Shown here: positions 61,680 through 64,000 of the stretch, in pieces
Layout of the letters: every line of letters begins with the position of its first letter
How positions within the stretch are numbered: the stretch's first letter is position 1
Source: Phascolarctos cinereus
Taxonomy: Eukaryota > Chordata > Mammalia > Diprotodontia > Phascolarctidae
Length of the DNA: 64,000 bases
Reading direction: 5' to 3'
Assembly (NCBI RefSeq): GCF_002099425.1
Contig: NW_018343954.1
Span: forward strand, 20,173,501-20,237,500
Notes under the pieces: generated by a model
The model's input: the letters and a program-made list of their open reading frames with translations, nothing else
What the model was told of the DNA's origin: nothing
Database searches by the model: none
Translations under genes and position numbers: made by a program

Positions 61680-62370
61680 TTATTTCTTTCTGGCAGCTTG
61701 TAATATTTTCTCCTTGACCTGGGAACTCTGGAATTTGGCTACAATATTCCTGGAAGTTTTCCTTTGGGGATCTCTTTCAGGATGAGATCGGTGGATTCTT
61801 TCAATTTCTATTTTGTCCTCTGGTTCTAAAATATCAGGGCAGTTTTCCTTGATAATTTCTTGAAAGATGATGTCTAGGCTCTTTTTCTGATCATGGCTTT
61901 CAGATAGTCCAGTAATTTTTAAATTCTCTCTCCTGGATCTATTTTCCAGGTCAGTTGTTTTTCCAATGAGATATTTCACAGGATCTTCTATTTTTTTCAT
62001 TCTTTTGGATTTGTTTTATAGTGTCTTGATTTCTTATAAAGTCACTAGCTTCCAATTGCTCTATTCTAATTTTTAAGGAAGTATTTTCTTCAGTAATCTT
62101 TTGGACTTCCTTTTCCATTTGGTCAATTTTTCTTTTTAGGGCATTCTTCTCCTCATTGGCTTTTTGGACCTCTTTTGCCATTTGGGTTAGGCTATTTTTT
62201 AAGGTGTTATTTTCTTTAGTATTTTTTTGGGTCTCCTTTAGCAAGCTGTTGACTTGTTTTTCATGATTTTCTTGCATCACTCTTATTTCTCTTCCCAGTT
62301 TTTCCTCTACTTTCCTTACTTGCTTCTCAAAATCCCTTTTGAGCTCTTCGAAGGCCTGGGACTGATTCAT
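61680..62370 (-). pseudogene. L1 ORF1-like coding remnant of the half-L1 element
   Basis: From 62370 down it starts MNQSQAFEELKRDFEKQV and runs as a long heptad coiled coil rich in Lys, Glu and Asn (about 62370-62020), the trimerisation region of L1 ORF1p. It continues in a second frame (62000-61680) with NRSRRENLKITGLSE and IERIHRSHPER, which match the RRM and start of the C-terminal domain of L1 ORF1 RNA-binding proteins. The shift between frames near 61951-62000 shows one frameshift. The C-terminal part after 61680 is decayed. Functional ORF1p would bind L1 RNA in cytoplasmic particles. Confidence 0.85.
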
Positions 62371-63510
62371 TTTTTTCTTGGAGGCTTTGGATGTAGGAGC
62401 TTTGACTTTGTTGTCCTCTTCTGGTTGTATGTTTTGATCTTCTTTGTCACCAAAGTAAGATAATATAGTCTGACTCTTTTTTGCACTGCTTACTCATGAT
62501 TCTGGTCAATTACTTGAGTTTTAAACTCTTTGTTAAGGTCAGAGTCTGCTTCCAATGTGGAGAATGTATTGTCCCGAGCTTTGGGGATTTGTACTGTTGT
62601 TTTCAGAGATACTTGTAGGGACCTGTAAATTTTCAGTTCTTCCAAGGTGGTATGATAAGGGGCAAGGTATTTACTTCTTTCTTGGCCTGTGCTCTGGTCT
62701 ATTAGTGATAACAAGCACTCCTTTCTGTCCTGGAACTCTGAGGAGGGTTTTCTCTACACAACCACTAGAAGTTCCACCACACCAGTGCTCCTCCTCACCC
62801 CAGAATCGCCACCCAGAACAGTGAATCAGATCCAAGCACAGGCAAAGTAAGAGATTCCTGCTTCAACACTGGTAAAGAGATCACTGCAATCTTGGTCTGA
62901 TCAGCCACTGGATTCCCCCTCAGTCTTTGGGCTGGAAGCTCAGGAGGCAGCCACCGCTCCTGGGCCGCGCTCTTGGGGAACTGGAGCTGAGACCGCGTTC
63001 TCCTCTCTCAGCACCACAGAAACACTTTTCCCACTGACCTTCTTAGTTTTCTTTGGCGTTCATGGGTTGAGAAGTCTGGAAACCACCACAGCTGCGCGAT
63101 TCAGTCCTCTGAGGCCTGCTCCATGTTCACTGTGGCCTACATGCCCACACAGCACTGTGCTCCTTTCCCAGACTATCGCGATATACCTTTCTGATCAGGT
63201 TGTCTTGGACTGGAAGTTTGCTTCACTGTGTCTTTTTGTGGGTTCTGCTGCTTTAGAATTTGTTTAGAGCTATTTTTTTTACAGGTATTTGGAGGGGTTT
63301 GGGGAACAGCTCAAGCAAGTCACTGCTTTCACTCCGCCATCTTGGCTCTGCCCCTAGACTTTTTTTCTAAAAATATTTATTAATTGTCTACTACCTGTCA
63401 AGTTAGGTATTGGGGGTTTATATCTTGACAGAGAAAAGCAAAACAGTTATAGTAGTTTTTATTTTAGTGGGAGAAAATGTGGATAGACAAGTAAATGTAA
63501 ATATCTATCC

Positions 63511-63511
<1 letters not shown>

Positions 63512-63562
<51 letters not shown>

Positions 63563-63592
63563 CATATATATATATACATATATAATTATATA
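63512..63592. repeat. (TA)n microsatellite
   Basis: About 19 pure TA units followed by TA runs broken by CATA. Confidence 0.96.
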
Positions 63593-63829
63593 TAGGTAGA
63601 TAAATAGATATCTTCTTATTGGTTAGAGAGCTGATAGGAAGTATAGTTTTTAATCAGCTAAAAAGAGAAAATGAAATAATGTGGTAAGTAGAGTGAAGGT
63701 GTGAAAAGTGAGTGGTGATAGGGGAGATATCAGATAAAGGTCTGCTAGCTAATATTTAATAACCAGCTCTTGGCGGGGGGAAGTATGCAGGACATGCTTT
63801 TAAGTATTGTCTGTTTTATTCAGGGTTTT

Positions 63830-64000
63830 TTTTTTTATCACTTTCTGAAGTCTAGTTGTGTGTTCCTGGGTGAATCACCTAACCTCTATCTGTCTCAGTT
63901 TCCTCAGCTGTAAACTGGGCATAATAATTGTGCTGAGGATAATTATCACACCTTCTTTGATTGTTGTGAGGATGAACAAATAATTTTTGTAAAGCATTTA
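63830..64000 (+). repeat. MIR SINE, cut by the window end
   Basis: 'gttcctgggtgaatcaccta', 'ctgtctcagtttcctcagct' and 'gtaaactgggcataataatt', then 'ttgttgtgaggatgaacaaa' and 'ttttgtaaagcattta', are in MIR order. Continues past 64000. Confidence 0.88.

Larger units (their letters stand above)
60351..63360 (-). mobile_element. Half-L1-like (HAL1-type) retroposon, apparently full length
   Basis: Read on the minus strand it begins at about 63356 with the 'gccaagatggcggag' 5' end, has a GC-rich 5' UTR (about 63355-62400), then an ORF1-like region (62370 to about 61560). About 1.2 kb of 3' UTR rich in purines follows, with a tail near 60351 ending in AAATAAATAAAT. There is no room for and no trace of ORF2. 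A 21-bp near-perfect direct repeat (60330-60350 and 63361-63381, 19 of 21 matching) bounds it, so the structure is an insertion of an ORF1-only element and not a deletion of host DNA. HAL1 elements (L1 without ORF2) are known in opossum. The subfamily is not named here. Confidence 0.8.

Overview
The window is vertebrate nuclear DNA, almost certainly from a marsupial. It has one large, intron-poor gene in AT-rich sequence. It also carries CORE/MIR-type SINEs with the marsupial 'ggcagctaggtggcgcagtgg' head, L2 and CR1/L3 LINE remnants, L1-derived elements with the 5' signature 'gccaagatggcgg', and many microsatellites. I cannot settle the marsupial order from sequence alone.

The only protein-coding gene I can support is PCDH7 (protocadherin-7, BH-protocadherin), on the minus strand. 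Its large first coding exon (34164-37352) encodes the signal peptide, seven cadherin repeats, the membrane span and the conserved cytoplasmic motifs of delta-1 protocadherins. It ends in a consensus splice donor. About 6.1 kb downstream, at 28049-28084, is a tiny terminal coding exon with a strong acceptor. It reads IHPHPYITVFG-stop in the same phase and matches the known short-isoform C-terminus. The spliced product would be 1074 aa. Reading through the donor would give a 1071-aa protein ending VRLFQNTC.

Layout: 1-28048 lies beyond the short-isoform stop. It holds the short 3' UTR near its upper end, then repeat-studded non-coding DNA that is probably intron for longer PCDH7 isoforms (inference). 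28085-34163 is intron 1, notably poor in SINEs and LINEs. 34164-37352 is exon 1, GC-rich in its 5' half (CpG island). 37353 to about 43000 is the 5' UTR/promoter flank, GC-rich with CT, GT and CA repeats and few interspersed repeats. From about 43000 to 64000 is upstream non-coding DNA, dense in repeats after 44.6 kb. That part includes a 7SL RNA retrocopy, nested SINE-in-L2 and L1-in-L2 insertions, and an apparently complete half-L1-like element (about 60351-63360) bounded by a 21-bp target-site duplication.

No CRISPR array, operon, toxin or novel gene system is visible. The most useful observations are the PCDH7 isoform structure and the datable, duplication-flanked retroposon insertions.
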